A stretch of DNA of 64,000 bases from Arthrobacter sp. MSA 4-2 (GCF_016405885.1 NZ_JAEKGC010000013.1:62001-126000); one strand, 5' to 3'. Numbered from the stretch's first letter, positions 25,643 to 35,442 are shown. Notes: generated from the letters alone by a model not told the origin. Translations and numbers: made by a program.

Positions 25643-26632
25643 ATGCTTGATCCACGGACACTGTTCAGCCTCAGTACCACCGTCGACCCCGAGCGGCTGC
25701 ACGGGCTGCCCCTGCTGGCGGGCCTGAGCGGCTTCCTCGACGCCGGGCAGGTCATCTCGCAGGTCAGCGAGGAGCTCCTGGAGACCCTCGATTCGGAGCT
25801 CGTCGCCGTGTTCGACACCGACCAGCTCATCGACTACCGCAGCCGGCGTCCCCGGATCCTCTTCGAGGAAGACCACTTCACCGACTACCAGGCGCCGCGG
25901 CTTGAGCTGCACCTGCTTCATGACGGGCTCGGCGAGCCGTTCCTGCTGCTGGCGGGACTCGAGCCGGACCTGCAGTGGGAACGCTTCGTCGGCGCCGTGC
26001 AGCTCCTGATCGAGGACTTCGACGTCTCGCTCGTCGCCTGGATCCACTCCGCCCCCATGGCGGTGCCCCACACCCGGCCCATCGGCGTGACCGCCCACGG
26101 GAACCGTCCGGACCTGACCGCCGGGATGAACGCCTGGCGGCCCACGGTGCAGGTCGACGCCTCGGTGGGCTCCCTGATGGAGATGCGGCTGATGGAAGCC
26201 GGCGTCGACGTCGTCGGGCTCGTGGTGCACGTACCGCACTACCTTGCCGAGGCCGAATACCCGCCCGCTGCCGTCGCCGCCCTCGAACACCTGGGCGCCA
26301 CGGCGGAGCTCATGCTCCCCACCGACCGCCTGCGGGAGACCGGCCGGGTCGTCGAACGGCAGATCGCCCGCCAGGTGAGCGGGTCCGCCGAGGTGCAGTC
26401 GGTGGTGAGCTCCCTCGAGGAGAACTACGACGAACGCACCGCCAGCGTCGAGCGGCGCTCACTGCTGGTCAAGGAGAACAGCGAACTGGTAAGCGCCGAC
26501 GAGCTCGGCGCCGAAGTCGAGGCCTACCTGGCCAGCCCGCAGGCCGAAGAGGAGTCAAGCCTGCTGCTCGGCGGTGCGCTGGACCGCGACGAGGATCAGG
26601 GGGATGCAACGGATCCCTTCGGCAAGCGCTGA
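25643..26632 (+). CDS. PAC2 family protein (proteasome assembly chaperone-like)
   Basis: PAC2 proteins resemble a eukaryotic proteasome-assembly chaperone; Rv2714 of M. tuberculosis is the model for this actinobacterial class, and the true role is open. The start MLDPRTLF at 25643 has AGGAGG 5 nt upstream; a longer frame upstream lacks support. The 329-residue protein shows the family pattern: an N-terminal segment with GLSGFLDAGQV, then FDTDQLIDYRSRRPRI, EPDLQWERF, the GVTAHGN segment and a second HVPHYLAEAEYPPAA. The C-terminal 90 residues are charged and helical. It forms a single-gene unit, closed by a strong hairpin. Confidence 0.88.
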   Translation: MLDPRTLFSLSTTVDPERLHGLPLLAGLSGFLDAGQVISQVSEELLETLDSELVAVFDTDQLIDYRSRRPRILFEEDHFTDYQAPRLELHLLHDGLGEPFLLLAGLEPDLQWERFVGAVQLLIEDFDVSLVAWIHSAPMAVPHTRPIGVTAHGNRPDLTAGMNAWRPTVQVDASVGSLMEMRLMEAGVDVVGLVVHVPHYLAEAEYPPAAVAALEHLGATAELMLPTDRLRETGRVVERQIARQVSGSAEVQSVVSSLEENYDERTASVERRSLLVKENSELVSADELGAEVEAYLASPQAEEESSLLLGGALDRDEDQGDATDPFGKR

Positions 26633-26681
26633 GCGGCTGAGCAGGCGATTCAATCAGCGTCGCGATCAAGTACAGGATCGA

Positions 26682-26711
26682 GGGCGCCGGGTCCGGAAGG
26701 ACCCGGCGCCC
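26682..26711 (+). terminator. Hairpin after the PAC2 gene
   Basis: A perfect 13-bp GC-rich stem (26682-26694 with 26699-26711, loop GGAA) starts 50 bp after the PAC2 stop. Only a short T-rich stretch follows. Confidence 0.7.
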
Positions 26712-26835
26712 GTTGCGTTAACTCTCCGTTGAGGTAACGCTGTGCCCCGGGCCTGTGTTTCTGCCCGCACCGGCGTCTAGAGTGGCGTCATCCGGCCGGC
26801 AGGCGCCCGGATTTGTAAGCGGCAAGGGGGGCGCG

Positions 26836-27618
26836 GTGCGCAGGGTAGCGGTTGTGGGTGGAACGGGAGCAGTCGGGTCCATGGTCACGCGGCACCTTCT
26901 CGAGGAAGGGCACGAGGTCGTTGTGCTTTCCCGTTCCGGCAGGCGGCCGGACTCTCCGGAGGGGCCGCAGTACCGCCGGGCCGATGTGTCGACGGGAGAG
27001 GGCCTGCAGGAGGCGCTGCGCGGGTGCGAGGCGCTGATCGACGTGACCAACGCGAAGCTCCGCGCCGCCCAGCAGGGAACCTTCGTCGGCGGCGCGGCGA
27101 GACTGCTGGAGGCCGCCGCCGCCGAAGGGGTGGGCCGGGCGGTCCTGCTCTCGATCGTCGGCATCGACAGGTCCCCGCTGGCCTACTACCAGGCCAAGCT
27201 CGCCCAGGAACAGGCCTACCTCGGCGCGGGACTGGACACCTGCATCCTGCGTGCCACCCAGTTCCATACCTTCGTCGAGGCCCTTCACTCCTCCCTGCGG
27301 AGGGTGGGGCTCTGCCCGTACTTCTCCGGCGCCCGGTTCCAGACCATCGATCCCGACGCCGTCGCCCGCCGGCTCGTTGAACTCGTCCCGGCGGGGACGA
27401 CCGGACAGGCGCGTGAGGTGGCCGGCCCCGAGGTCCGCGCGGCACGCGAGTATGCCGCCGACTACCTGCGGGTTCCCGGCCGCCGGGGCCTGGCGCTCCC
27501 GCTGCCCCTGCCCGGCCCCGCGGGAAAGGCCTTCCGGCAGGGAATCAACATTCCGGCCGACCCGCTGGTGCTCGGCTCCACCTATGCCTCGTGGACCGCT
27601 GCCGCCAGACGCCCCTGA
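26836..27618 (+). CDS. NAD(P)-binding atypical SDR (NmrA-like) protein
   Basis: This is a cytoplasmic Rossmann-fold protein of the atypical SDR type, which either reduce a small substrate or sense NAD(P)H; the substrate is unknown. The GTG at 26836 is chosen because an AAGGGGGG ribosome-binding sequence precedes it and the nucleotide-binding motif VAVVGGTGAVGSMV starts within five residues. Further features are the (A/S)DVSTGEGLQEAL acidic stretch, LLSIVGID, and AYYQAKLAQEQ in place of the classical YxxxK. The 260 residues match the family. A TAGAGT hexamer near 26776 may be its promoter. It is not obviously linked to its neighbours. Confidence 0.85.
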   Translation: MRRVAVVGGTGAVGSMVTRHLLEEGHEVVVLSRSGRRPDSPEGPQYRRADVSTGEGLQEALRGCEALIDVTNAKLRAAQQGTFVGGAARLLEAAAAEGVGRAVLLSIVGIDRSPLAYYQAKLAQEQAYLGAGLDTCILRATQFHTFVEALHSSLRRVGLCPYFSGARFQTIDPDAVARRLVELVPAGTTGQAREVAGPEVRAAREYAADYLRVPGRRGLALPLPLPGPAGKAFRQGINIPADPLVLGSTYASWTAAARRP

Positions 27619-27657
27619 TCCCGGCGGCTCCGCTCTCCCGTCGGATCTCCCTTCGCA

Positions 27658-27705
27658 TGTCAACATCCCTTGACACGACACCCGCAGTCAATTTATGTTG
27701 ACACC
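27658..27705 (+). promoter_or_regulatory. Promoter with two TGTCAA-N6-TTGACA-type operators
   Basis: A perfect -35 TTGACA (27670-27675) lies 18 bp from a -10-like TATGTT (27694-27699), and the ATG at 27706 comes exactly 6 nt later. Two inverted repeats overlap it: TGTCAA-N6-TTGACA at 27658-27675 and GTCAA-N6-TTGAC at 27687-27702. Their centres are 28 bp apart, one covering the -35 and the other the -10. This is the layout of a repressor-controlled promoter, probably autoregulated by the small HTH protein it precedes. Confidence 0.7.
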
Positions 27706-27945
27706 ATGAGAGTGGAGGACATGATGGACCTTGTAAGGACCGCTGCGGCGGACGACGATCCGCGTTCGGGCCTCGCGGCCGCGGCAATGCTTCGGCAGGA
27801 ACTCGAACGCGTCGAGGCAGTCCAGGTCCGGCGCGCCCGGGCCCGCGGGCTGACCTGGGAACAGATCGCCGGGCCCCTCGGCGTGACCCGGCAGGCCGTG
27901 CACCGCAAGTACGGCGGGCGGGGGCTGCTGGGACGCCGGCAGTGA
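27706..27945 (+). CDS. Small helix-turn-helix regulator
   Basis: This is a likely DNA-binding regulator of the following exporter. The 79-residue protein has an N-terminal helical half (residues 1-40) and a C-terminal HTH reading GLTWEQIAGPLGVTRQAVHRKYG, similar to sigma-70 region 4-like or MerR/AsnC-type helices; I cannot name the family. The ATG at 27706 lies 6 nt after a -10 hexamer, so it could be leaderless. An internal ATG at 27724 has GGAGG 5 nt upstream and would give 73 residues. It overlaps the ABC gene by 4 bp (GTGA), which implies translational coupling. Confidence 0.8.
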   Translation: MRVEDMMDLVRTAAADDDPRSGLAAAAMLRQELERVEAVQVRRARARGLTWEQIAGPLGVTRQAVHRKYGGRGLLGRRQ

Positions 27946-29699
27946 GCACCGAAGTCCCGGAGCGGCGGGCCTCCTTCGCCGAGTTCCTTCCCTACCTGCG
28001 CGGACACGTGAGCCTGCTCGTGGCCGCCGGAGCGGTTTCCCTGGTCGCCACGGCCCTTGCCCTGCTGCAGCCGCTCATGGTCCAGCGGCTCATCAACGCC
28101 GTCGGCGCCGGCACCGACTGGACTCCCTTCCTGTGGCTGCTCGTGGCGATCACCCTCGGACAGGCGGTCTTCAGCGCCGGCCAATCCTACCTCCTGCAGC
28201 GCACCGCCGAATCGGTCGTGCTCGGCGTCCGCCGCTCACTCGTCGGCCAGCTGCTCCGCCTGCCGGTCCGCGAGTTCGACGCGCGGCGCGTGGGGGACCT
28301 GATGTCCCGGGTCGGATCGGACACAACGCTCCTGCGCAGCGTCATCACCTCGGGCCTCTTCGAGATCGTCTCCTCGGTGCTCATGTTCGCCGCCGCGGTG
28401 GTGCTGATGATCCTGCTCGACCCCCTGCTCTTCGGCATCACGGTCACCGCGGTGTTGGGCGGCGCCGCGTGCGTCGTGCTGCTGGGATCGCTGATCCGCA
28501 GGCGGAGCCGTCAGGTGCAGGAGGCGGTCGGTGCCATGGCGGCCGCCGTGGAGCGCGGCCTCTCCGGCATCCGCACCATCAAGGCCGCGGTCGCCGAGGA
28601 CCGCGAGGCGGCCCTGATCGACCGGGAAGCCGTGGGCGCCTACCGTGCCGGGGTGGCTGCGGCAAAACTGCAGGCCGTCGTCGAGCCGATCATGTCGATC
28701 TGCATCCAGGGCGCGTTCATCGTGGTCCTCACGGTGGGCGGCGTCCGGGTGGCCGACGGGTCCCTGGCCCTCGGCGACCTCCTGGCGTTCATCCTCTACC
28801 TTTTCCTCCTGGTGCTGCCCATCGGATCCGCCCTGGGCGCCTTCGTCCAGATCCAGGCGGGCCTGGCGGCCCTCGACCGGATCCAGGAGGTCGCCCGGCT
28901 GGAGCCCGAAGCCGGCGACGAGGACGGACTCACCCCGGGCCGCACCGCGTCCACTGCGCCCGAGGTCCGGTTCGACGCGGTGTCCTTCGGCTACGACGAC
29001 GACGGCGGCGAACCGGTCCTCACGGACCTCAGCTTCTCGGTCCCCGCCGGCAGCCGGACCGCAATCGTCGGACCCTCGGGCGCCGGAAAGTCGACCGTGC
29101 TCGGGCTCCTCGAGCGCTTCTACGAACCCACCGGGGGAACGATCACCTATGACGGGGTGCCCCTGGCGGCCATCCCGCGCCGGGAACTGCGATCCCGCCT
29201 CGGCCTCGTCGAGCAGGAGGCGCCCGTGCTCAGTGGCACGCTGGCGGACAACCTGCGGATCAGCGCCCCCGACGCCACCTCGGCCCGGATGGTCTCCGCA
29301 CTGGAGTCGGTGGGACTGGGCGAGCTGGTGGAGCGCTCGGAGACGGGTCTGGGGCTCAACCTTGGCGAGGACGGCGTCCGGCTCTCCGGCGGCCAGCGCC
29401 AGCGCCTCGCCTGGGCGCGGGTGCTCCTGGCGGACCGGCCGGTCCTGCTGATGGATGAACCGACCTCCGCCGTCGACTCGCGCACGGAGCAGCTGCTGCA
29501 GCGGACCCTCAGCGAGGCCGCGCGGAGCCGGACCGTCGTCGTCGTCGCCCACCGCCTCTCGACCATCGCCGACTTCGACCGCATCCTGGTAATGGACCGC
29601 GGGCGGGTGGTGGCCTCGGGCACCCACGCGACCCTCGTTCAGAGCAGCGCGCTGTACCGGGACATGGCCGTGCGCCAGCGCCTGGTCCAGCACGCCTGA
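27942..29699 (+). CDS. ABC exporter half-transporter (fused membrane and ATPase domains)
   Basis: This is a type IV ABC exporter, working as a dimer in the membrane, likely expelling a hydrophobic or toxic compound. The 585-residue protein has six predicted helices in residues 20-315. Its ATPase shows Walker A GPSGAGKST near 376, a Q-loop Q in VEQEAPVLSG, the signature LSGGQRQRLAWAR, Walker B VLLMDEP and the H-loop His in VVVAHRLST. All catalytic residues are intact. The GTG start overlaps the HTH gene. The AlkZ-like gene follows 11 bp later. The substrate is unknown; linkage with a DNA glycosylase homologue suggests a DNA-damaging compound. Confidence 0.93.
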   Translation: MSTEVPERRASFAEFLPYLRGHVSLLVAAGAVSLVATALALLQPLMVQRLINAVGAGTDWTPFLWLLVAITLGQAVFSAGQSYLLQRTAESVVLGVRRSLVGQLLRLPVREFDARRVGDLMSRVGSDTTLLRSVITSGLFEIVSSVLMFAAAVVLMILLDPLLFGITVTAVLGGAACVVLLGSLIRRRSRQVQEAVGAMAAAVERGLSGIRTIKAAVAEDREAALIDREAVGAYRAGVAAAKLQAVVEPIMSICIQGAFIVVLTVGGVRVADGSLALGDLLAFILYLFLLVLPIGSALGAFVQIQAGLAALDRIQEVARLEPEAGDEDGLTPGRTASTAPEVRFDAVSFGYDDDGGEPVLTDLSFSVPAGSRTAIVGPSGAGKSTVLGLLERFYEPTGGTITYDGVPLAAIPRRELRSRLGLVEQEAPVLSGTLADNLRISAPDATSARMVSALESVGLGELVERSETGLGLNLGEDGVRLSGGQRQRLAWARVLLADRPVLLMDEPTSAVDSRTEQLLQRTLSEAARSRTVVVVAHRLSTIADFDRILVMDRGRVVASGTHATLVQSSALYRDMAVRQRLVQHA

Positions 29700-29710
29700 C
29701 GGGAACCTCC

Positions 29711-30817
29711 GTGGCGGCCCGTACGGGGGATGATCTCCGGCAGGTCCGGCTGCGCTCGCACCGGCTCGCCGGGAGCGCCTCCGGCGACGCCGCCGGGGCC
29801 GTGCACCGGATGCTCGCCGTCCAGGCGCAGAACCTCGCAGGGGCCCGGTGGAGCCTGGGCCTGCGCACCCCGGGCCTTACCGACACGGCGCTCGCCGACG
29901 CCCTCCGCGAGGGGACGATCGTGCAGACCTGGACGATGCGCGGAACCCTCCACCTCACCGCACCGGCGGACGCGCCCTGGCTGTTGTCCCTGCTCGGTCC
30001 GCGCGCCTGGAGCGGCCGGGGGAAGCTCTGGCGGGATACCGGCCTCACCGGGGCGGTGTTCGCGCAGGCCGCGGTGGTGCTCGGTGTGGCGCTCGAGGGA
30101 ACGGCGCTGCCGCGAAGCACTGTCCTGGGCCGGCTCGAGGACGCCGGCATTCCGACCGGCGGGCAACGCGGTTCCCACATTCTGCGGTACCTCGCCGAGA
30201 CGCAGGTGGTCATCATCGGTCCGCCCCAGGGCCGCACCCAGACCTTCGCGTTGTTTCGGGACCGGATCCCGGCGGTGGAGCCGCCCGGGCGGGAGGAGGC
30301 GCTGGCCCGGCTGGCGTTCCGCTACATCTCCGGCCACGGACCCGCCACGGCCCGCGACCTCGCCTGGTGGAGCGGACTGACCCTTGCCGACTCCCGGCTC
30401 GCCCTCCACCTCGCCTTACCGAACCTGGCGGTACTGCCCGCCGACGGGGAGCCGTCCTATGTCGACCCCGAGGTGCTCGACGCCCGGTCCGGAGGGCCGG
30501 CGACGGCGCACCTGCTTCCCGGCTTCGATGAGTACACCATCGGGTACGCGGACCGGACGCTCGTGCTTGAGGAGCGCCACCGCAGCGCCGTCGGCCCGGC
30601 GGCGAACGGGCTGTTCCGCCCGGCCCTGGCAGTTTCGGGCAGGATTCGCGGAACCTGGGAGCAGGAGATCCGCGGCGGCTCGGTCCACCTCAGGGTTGCG
30701 ACATTCCCCGGGGAGGCCCTCCCCGGCCCGGACGGGGCAGCGGCCCTGCGCGCGGCGGCGGACCGCTACTCGCAGTTCCTCGGGCTGCGCGTGGTGCTTG
30801 ATCCTGTCGACGGGTAG
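29711..30817 (+). CDS. Winged-helix AlkZ-like DNA glycosylase family protein
   Basis: This belongs to the HTH_42 (AlkZ/YcaQ) family, whose studied members excise alkylated bases or unhook DNA crosslinks; Streptomyces AlkZ protects an azinomycin producer. The 368-residue protein shows the catalytic Q-x-Q motif as Gln38-Ala39-Gln40 in AVQAQNL, followed by TMRGTLHL, repeated winged-helix regions, the GFDEYTIGYADR segment and the C-terminal VHLRVATFPG region. Q-x-Q is the AlkZ form, not the QxD of E. coli YcaQ. It is co-directional with the ABC exporter with an 11-bp gap (GGGAACCTCC before a GTG), so the two are probably one operon. Activity on any lesion is inferred from family only. Confidence 0.85.
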   Translation: MAARTGDDLRQVRLRSHRLAGSASGDAAGAVHRMLAVQAQNLAGARWSLGLRTPGLTDTALADALREGTIVQTWTMRGTLHLTAPADAPWLLSLLGPRAWSGRGKLWRDTGLTGAVFAQAAVVLGVALEGTALPRSTVLGRLEDAGIPTGGQRGSHILRYLAETQVVIIGPPQGRTQTFALFRDRIPAVEPPGREEALARLAFRYISGHGPATARDLAWWSGLTLADSRLALHLALPNLAVLPADGEPSYVDPEVLDARSGGPATAHLLPGFDEYTIGYADRTLVLEERHRSAVGPAANGLFRPALAVSGRIRGTWEQEIRGGSVHLRVATFPGEALPGPDGAAALRAAADRYSQFLGLRVVLDPVDG

Positions 30818-30846
30818 CTGGTCCGGAGCGGGGTGGCTCGGACGTG

Positions 30847-32304
30847 TCAGGACCCACCGGCCCGCGGCGCGTCGGCCGATTCGAGGGCGCTCCCCGCCGG
30901 CGTCCGCCCTGTCACGGCCCTCCCCTTCAATGCCCGGACGCCGGTCCCGACGACCACCAGGCCCACCAGCCCGGTCACGGTCAGCCCGAGGCCGGAATAG
31001 CCAAGCGCGGTCAGGAGGGGGCCCGCGAGCGCCCCGCCCAGCGCTCCGGCCGCATTCATCGAAAGATCGGACACCCCCTGGACGGCGGCCCGGTCCGGGA
31101 CGATCACCGACTCGGCGACAAGGGCCGACCCCGAGACCACGGCGGCCGACCAGCCTAGGCCAAGCAGGATGAGGCTGACCGTGACCGCGGCCGCGGATTC
31201 GGCGCCGGTCCAGGCGAGGATCAGGGCGCCGAGCAGCAGGGCCTGGCCCAGGAGGATTCCGGTGATCCTGCCGGCGCGGTCGGCCAGCCAGCCGAAAGCG
31301 GGGGAGAAGGCGAACATCCCGGCGACGTGGAGGCTGATGGTCAGCCCCACGACGGCCAGGCTCGCCCCGTGGTCGCGCAGGTGCACCGGGGTCATTGACA
31401 TCAGGGCCACCATCGCGGCGTGGCTGCAGGCGATGGCGAGGACGGCGTAGCGGGCCAGGGGGTTGCCGCGGAGGGCGGCAAGGCCGCCCCTGCGGTGCAC
31501 CGGACCGGGCGTCGTGCCGCGCAGGGCGAGGGAGCTCAGCAGCGGGTCCGGGCGGAGGCAGACCGCATAGACGGCGGCGGCGGCCGCCTGGGCGACCGCG
31601 GAGAACACGAAGGCTCCGGAGAGCGGAGGCAGGCCGAGGAGGGCACCGAGCGCTTCGCCGGGTTCGAACAGGTTGGGGCCAAGGACCGCGCCGATGGTGG
31701 TAAACCATACGACGAGGGAGAGGTCGCGGCCGCGGGTGGCGTCGGAGGCGAGGTCCGTCGCGGCGAACCGCGCCTGGAGGTTCGTCGCGGAGCCGGCGCC
31801 GAGCAGCAGCAGGGCGAGCAAGAGCAGGGGGAACTGGGATACCGCCGCTGCGGTGATGGCCAGCACCGCTCCGGCCCCGGCGATCAGGGCGCCGGTCGAC
31901 AGGGAGATCCTGCGGCCGGACCGCTGGGCAAGCCGGGCCAGGGGAACGGCGAGGATCGCCGCGCCGAGGGTGCTCATGGTTGCCGCCATCCCGGACCAGG
32001 AGCTTGACCCGGAAAGATCGGCGGCCAGCAGCGCACCGAGGGACAGGGTGGCGCCCATGCCGATGCCGCCGAGGATCTGGGCGCCGGCCAGCACCTGCAC
32101 CACCCGGCGCTGGTCGCGGGCATCGGTGCCCCCTGCCTCCTCCGCGGTGGTGGCGCTGTCCGCCGTCTCCGCCGCGGAGCCGCGTGACTGCTCCGCGGCA
32201 GTGTCGGCGGACCCCGGACGCCGTTGTCCCCGATAGGGCAGCTTCCTGTTCACCCACCCAGTAATACCACCGGACCACCCCTTTTCCTTTGGTGTCTGGG
32301 CCAC
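30847..32304 (-). CDS. Major facilitator superfamily exporter
   Basis: This is a 12-helix MFS transporter, probably a drug/proton antiporter. The start is set at the GTG at 32304 (485 aa), with AAGGGA 7 nt upstream; the frame is open 183 codons further but that part reads as Arg/Pro-rich noise. A polar N-terminus of about 75 residues precedes helix 1. The loop 2-3 motif A resembles LARLAQRSGRRI and the repeat in the second half reads FGWLADRAGRITG, both typical of MFS. It converges on the AlkZ-like gene with a 29-bp gap. It may belong to the same detoxification group, but it is transcribed separately. Confidence 0.88.
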   Translation of the reverse strand: MAQTPKEKGWSGGITGWVNRKLPYRGQRRPGSADTAAEQSRGSAAETADSATTAEEAGGTDARDQRRVVQVLAGAQILGGIGMGATLSLGALLAADLSGSSSWSGMAATMSTLGAAILAVPLARLAQRSGRRISLSTGALIAGAGAVLAITAAAVSQFPLLLLALLLLGAGSATNLQARFAATDLASDATRGRDLSLVVWFTTIGAVLGPNLFEPGEALGALLGLPPLSGAFVFSAVAQAAAAAVYAVCLRPDPLLSSLALRGTTPGPVHRRGGLAALRGNPLARYAVLAIACSHAAMVALMSMTPVHLRDHGASLAVVGLTISLHVAGMFAFSPAFGWLADRAGRITGILLGQALLLGALILAWTGAESAAAVTVSLILLGLGWSAAVVSGSALVAESVIVPDRAAVQGVSDLSMNAAGALGGALAGPLLTALGYSGLGLTVTGLVGLVVVGTGVRALKGRAVTGRTPAGSALESADAPRAGGS

Positions 32305-32429
32305 GGTTTTTCCCTTCGGGAGATGAAGGGGCCCGGGCCGCCCAGGGCAGGGCGGAAACCGCGCAGGAAGTTGTCCACTTAACCGGACCCCCGCGGACGG
32401 GCAGCAAGGGGGCAGCGCAGGCTGGCACC

Positions 32430-33773
32430 ATGACCAGCGACCCGGAACGGCTGCACCTCGGCACCGCAGCCGACCTCCTGTCCTACATCCCGCATGCCAT
32501 TGGATTCGTTCCGGTCGAGAGCCTGGTGGTGCTAACACTTTCGGGCGGCCGGGTCGGCGCCACCCTGCGGGTCGACCTGCCAGGCCCGGACGCCGAGGCA
32601 GGAAGCTATGCCGAGGGAGTGGCGGCCATCCTGGCGTCGGACACGGCGGCCGACGGCGCGGTGATGATCCTTTACACGGATGCCCGGTGGTCCGAACCGG
32701 GGAGGCCACCCTACGGCCGGGTGGTGCGCGAGCTCGAGCGGACGCTGCGGGCGGCGGGCACCCCTCTGCGCGACGGTTGGGTGGTCTCCGGAACGGCCTG
32801 GCGCGAATACTTCTGTGTCGACACCCGATGCTGCCCCTGGCCGGGGCGGCCACTTGCGGAGATCAGCGACAGCGCCGCCAGCGCCGAACTGGTGCTGCGG
32901 GGAAGCTCCTTCTCGCCGTCGGTTGAGACGGCCGCGGCGCTGCCACCGGGATCGGCGGTGGAGGGGAAGCCGTCCGTCGAGGCGCTCGCGGCCTCCTACC
33001 GCCGCCGGTGCGAGCGCACCTGGACCACCGCCTCCCAGTTCCGGGCCACCCTGCTCGTCTGGGACCATCTGCTCAGCGGCCGGAGGCCACCGCTGGGAAG
33101 GCAGGAGCACGAGACGGCGGCCTTCCTGCTGGCCGGCCTTTCGTGCAAGGCCGTCCGCGATTCGGTGCTGGTGCTTGCGGGATGCGGCCTGGAGGCAGCC
33201 GAACAGGGAGCACGCGCCTGCGGAGCCGTGGGCGATCCGGGTCTTCCGGGGATGATGCCGGTGGTGCCCCGTTCCGCCGCCGGACAGACCCTGGCACTGG
33301 AGGCACCCCGGGGAGGTGAGCCGGGTGGCAGCGCGGGCGGCGGCCAGCCCGCTCGTCGGGGCGGCGGCCAGCCCGCTGCCCCGAACCGTGAATCGATAGG
33401 TTTCATTGGCGGTGGGCCGCTTCCTGCCGGGGACCGGGCGGGAGCCTGCCGGCGTTACTCCGACTTCCTGGTGGGGCGTTCATTCGAGGCGCCGCGGTGG
33501 GACACCCTCGACGCCGCGCACGATCTCCTCCTCCGCCTCTCCGCCGTCTCCGCGGACGAGTCCCAGGCGGCGGTGCATTCAATGCTTGGATGGATCGAGT
33601 TCGCCCGCGGCCGTGGATCCCTCGCCTGTGTGTACTTTGAGCGCGCCGAACGCGCCTGCCCCGGCTACCGGCTGGCAGGGCTCCTGAAGGAACTCCTCCT
33701 CCGCGGCGGACTCCCGGAATGGGCGTGCAGCCCGGATACGGCGTGGAGTGCCCGGCGCGGGCGGCTGGGGTGA
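32430..33773 (+). CDS. DUF4192 family protein
   Basis: This is a conserved actinobacterial protein of unknown function. The ATG at 32430 (MTSDPERLHLGT, 447 aa) is chosen because the DUF4192 domain begins there with DLLSYIPHAIGFVPVESLVVLTL; the longer upstream frame lacks family features. Other hallmarks are WVVSGTAWREYFCVDTRCCPWPGRPL (two adjacent Cys plus one upstream) and a C-terminal TPR-like helical part (LDAAHDLLLRLSAV and QAAVHSMLGWIEFARGRG). A Gly/Gln/Pro-rich linker at about residues 290-325 separates the halves. A CAGGCT hexamer lies 6 nt before the ATG, possibly a weak leaderless promoter. No operon partner. Confidence 0.85.
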   Translation: MTSDPERLHLGTAADLLSYIPHAIGFVPVESLVVLTLSGGRVGATLRVDLPGPDAEAGSYAEGVAAILASDTAADGAVMILYTDARWSEPGRPPYGRVVRELERTLRAAGTPLRDGWVVSGTAWREYFCVDTRCCPWPGRPLAEISDSAASAELVLRGSSFSPSVETAAALPPGSAVEGKPSVEALAASYRRRCERTWTTASQFRATLLVWDHLLSGRRPPLGRQEHETAAFLLAGLSCKAVRDSVLVLAGCGLEAAEQGARACGAVGDPGLPGMMPVVPRSAAGQTLALEAPRGGEPGGSAGGGQPARRGGGQPAAPNRESIGFIGGGPLPAGDRAGACRRYSDFLVGRSFEAPRWDTLDAAHDLLLRLSAVSADESQAAVHSMLGWIEFARGRGSLACVYFERAERACPGYRLAGLLKELLLRGGLPEWACSPDTAWSARRGRLG

Positions 33774-34045
33774 GCGGACAACTCCGGCGGGGCCCTGAAA
33801 TTCACGCCCACCCCAAAGCGTGAGACAATAAACGATGAGACCCGGTGGGGTCCGCGCATCACATGGAGGCCTGCGGGGCTCCGGTGCCTGCCGAACAGGG
33901 CAGGTCCGGAATAGTCCCGCACGCGGAGGAAGTTCCTGTTAGGAGCTGATCCTCGGTCTTCGTCTGAACCAAGGCGCGGACTTGACAGGGTCATAGTGGT
34001 GTTGTCCCCTTGATGGCACCGCAAACCGCGTATGAAAGGTTCTCT
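33774..34045 (+). promoter_or_regulatory. sigA promoter and structured 5' leader, with a possible 35-codon leader ORF
   Basis: These 272 bases precede sigA. A hairpin at 33880-33910 pairs TCCGG-tg-CCTGCC with GGCAGG-t-CCGGA. A small open frame, ATG at 33835 to TAG at 33942 (35 codons, starting MRPGGVRASHGG), is uninterrupted. A weak TTCACG (33801) and GACAAT (33824) pair, 17 bp apart, ends 5 nt before that ATG. A perfect TTGACA also occurs at 33983-33988, but no good -10 follows. The long structured leader suggests post-transcriptional control of the sigma factor; whether the small frame is translated is open. Confidence 0.45.
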
Positions 34046-35269
<1,224 letters not shown>

Positions 35270-35321
35270 CACCCGGGCGGCAGGCCGTCCTCGGCCCGCC
35301 GCAGGCCAGACGTAAGAGCAG

Positions 35322-35363
35322 ACATAGGAAAGGCCCCCTCCGGAGAGGGGGCCTTTCCTATGT
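35322..35363. terminator. Terminator after sigA
   Basis: A perfect 19-bp stem (35322-35340 with 35345-35363, loop CGGA) lies about 50 bp past the sigA stop. It separates sigA from the convergent DUF7455 gene. Confidence 0.85.
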
Positions 35364-35390
35364 GCTTATCGAGACTGTGCTTATCGAGAC
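35361..35390. repeat. Perfect tandem duplication of 15 bp
   Basis: TGTGCTTATCGAGAC occurs twice in immediate succession (35361-35375 and 35376-35390), starting within the right arm of the sigA terminator. Confidence 0.9.
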
Positions 35391-35442
35391 GGGTGACCGG
35401 CGTACCGGCCACGCTGCACGCGGCGGACGGGCCGCGGGCACA

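Noticed and set aside
32305-32853. N-terminal extension of the MFS transporter
   Set aside because: The 183 extra codons are Arg/Pro-rich, overlap the DUF4192 gene and lack motifs; the GTG at 32304 has a ribosome-binding sequence.
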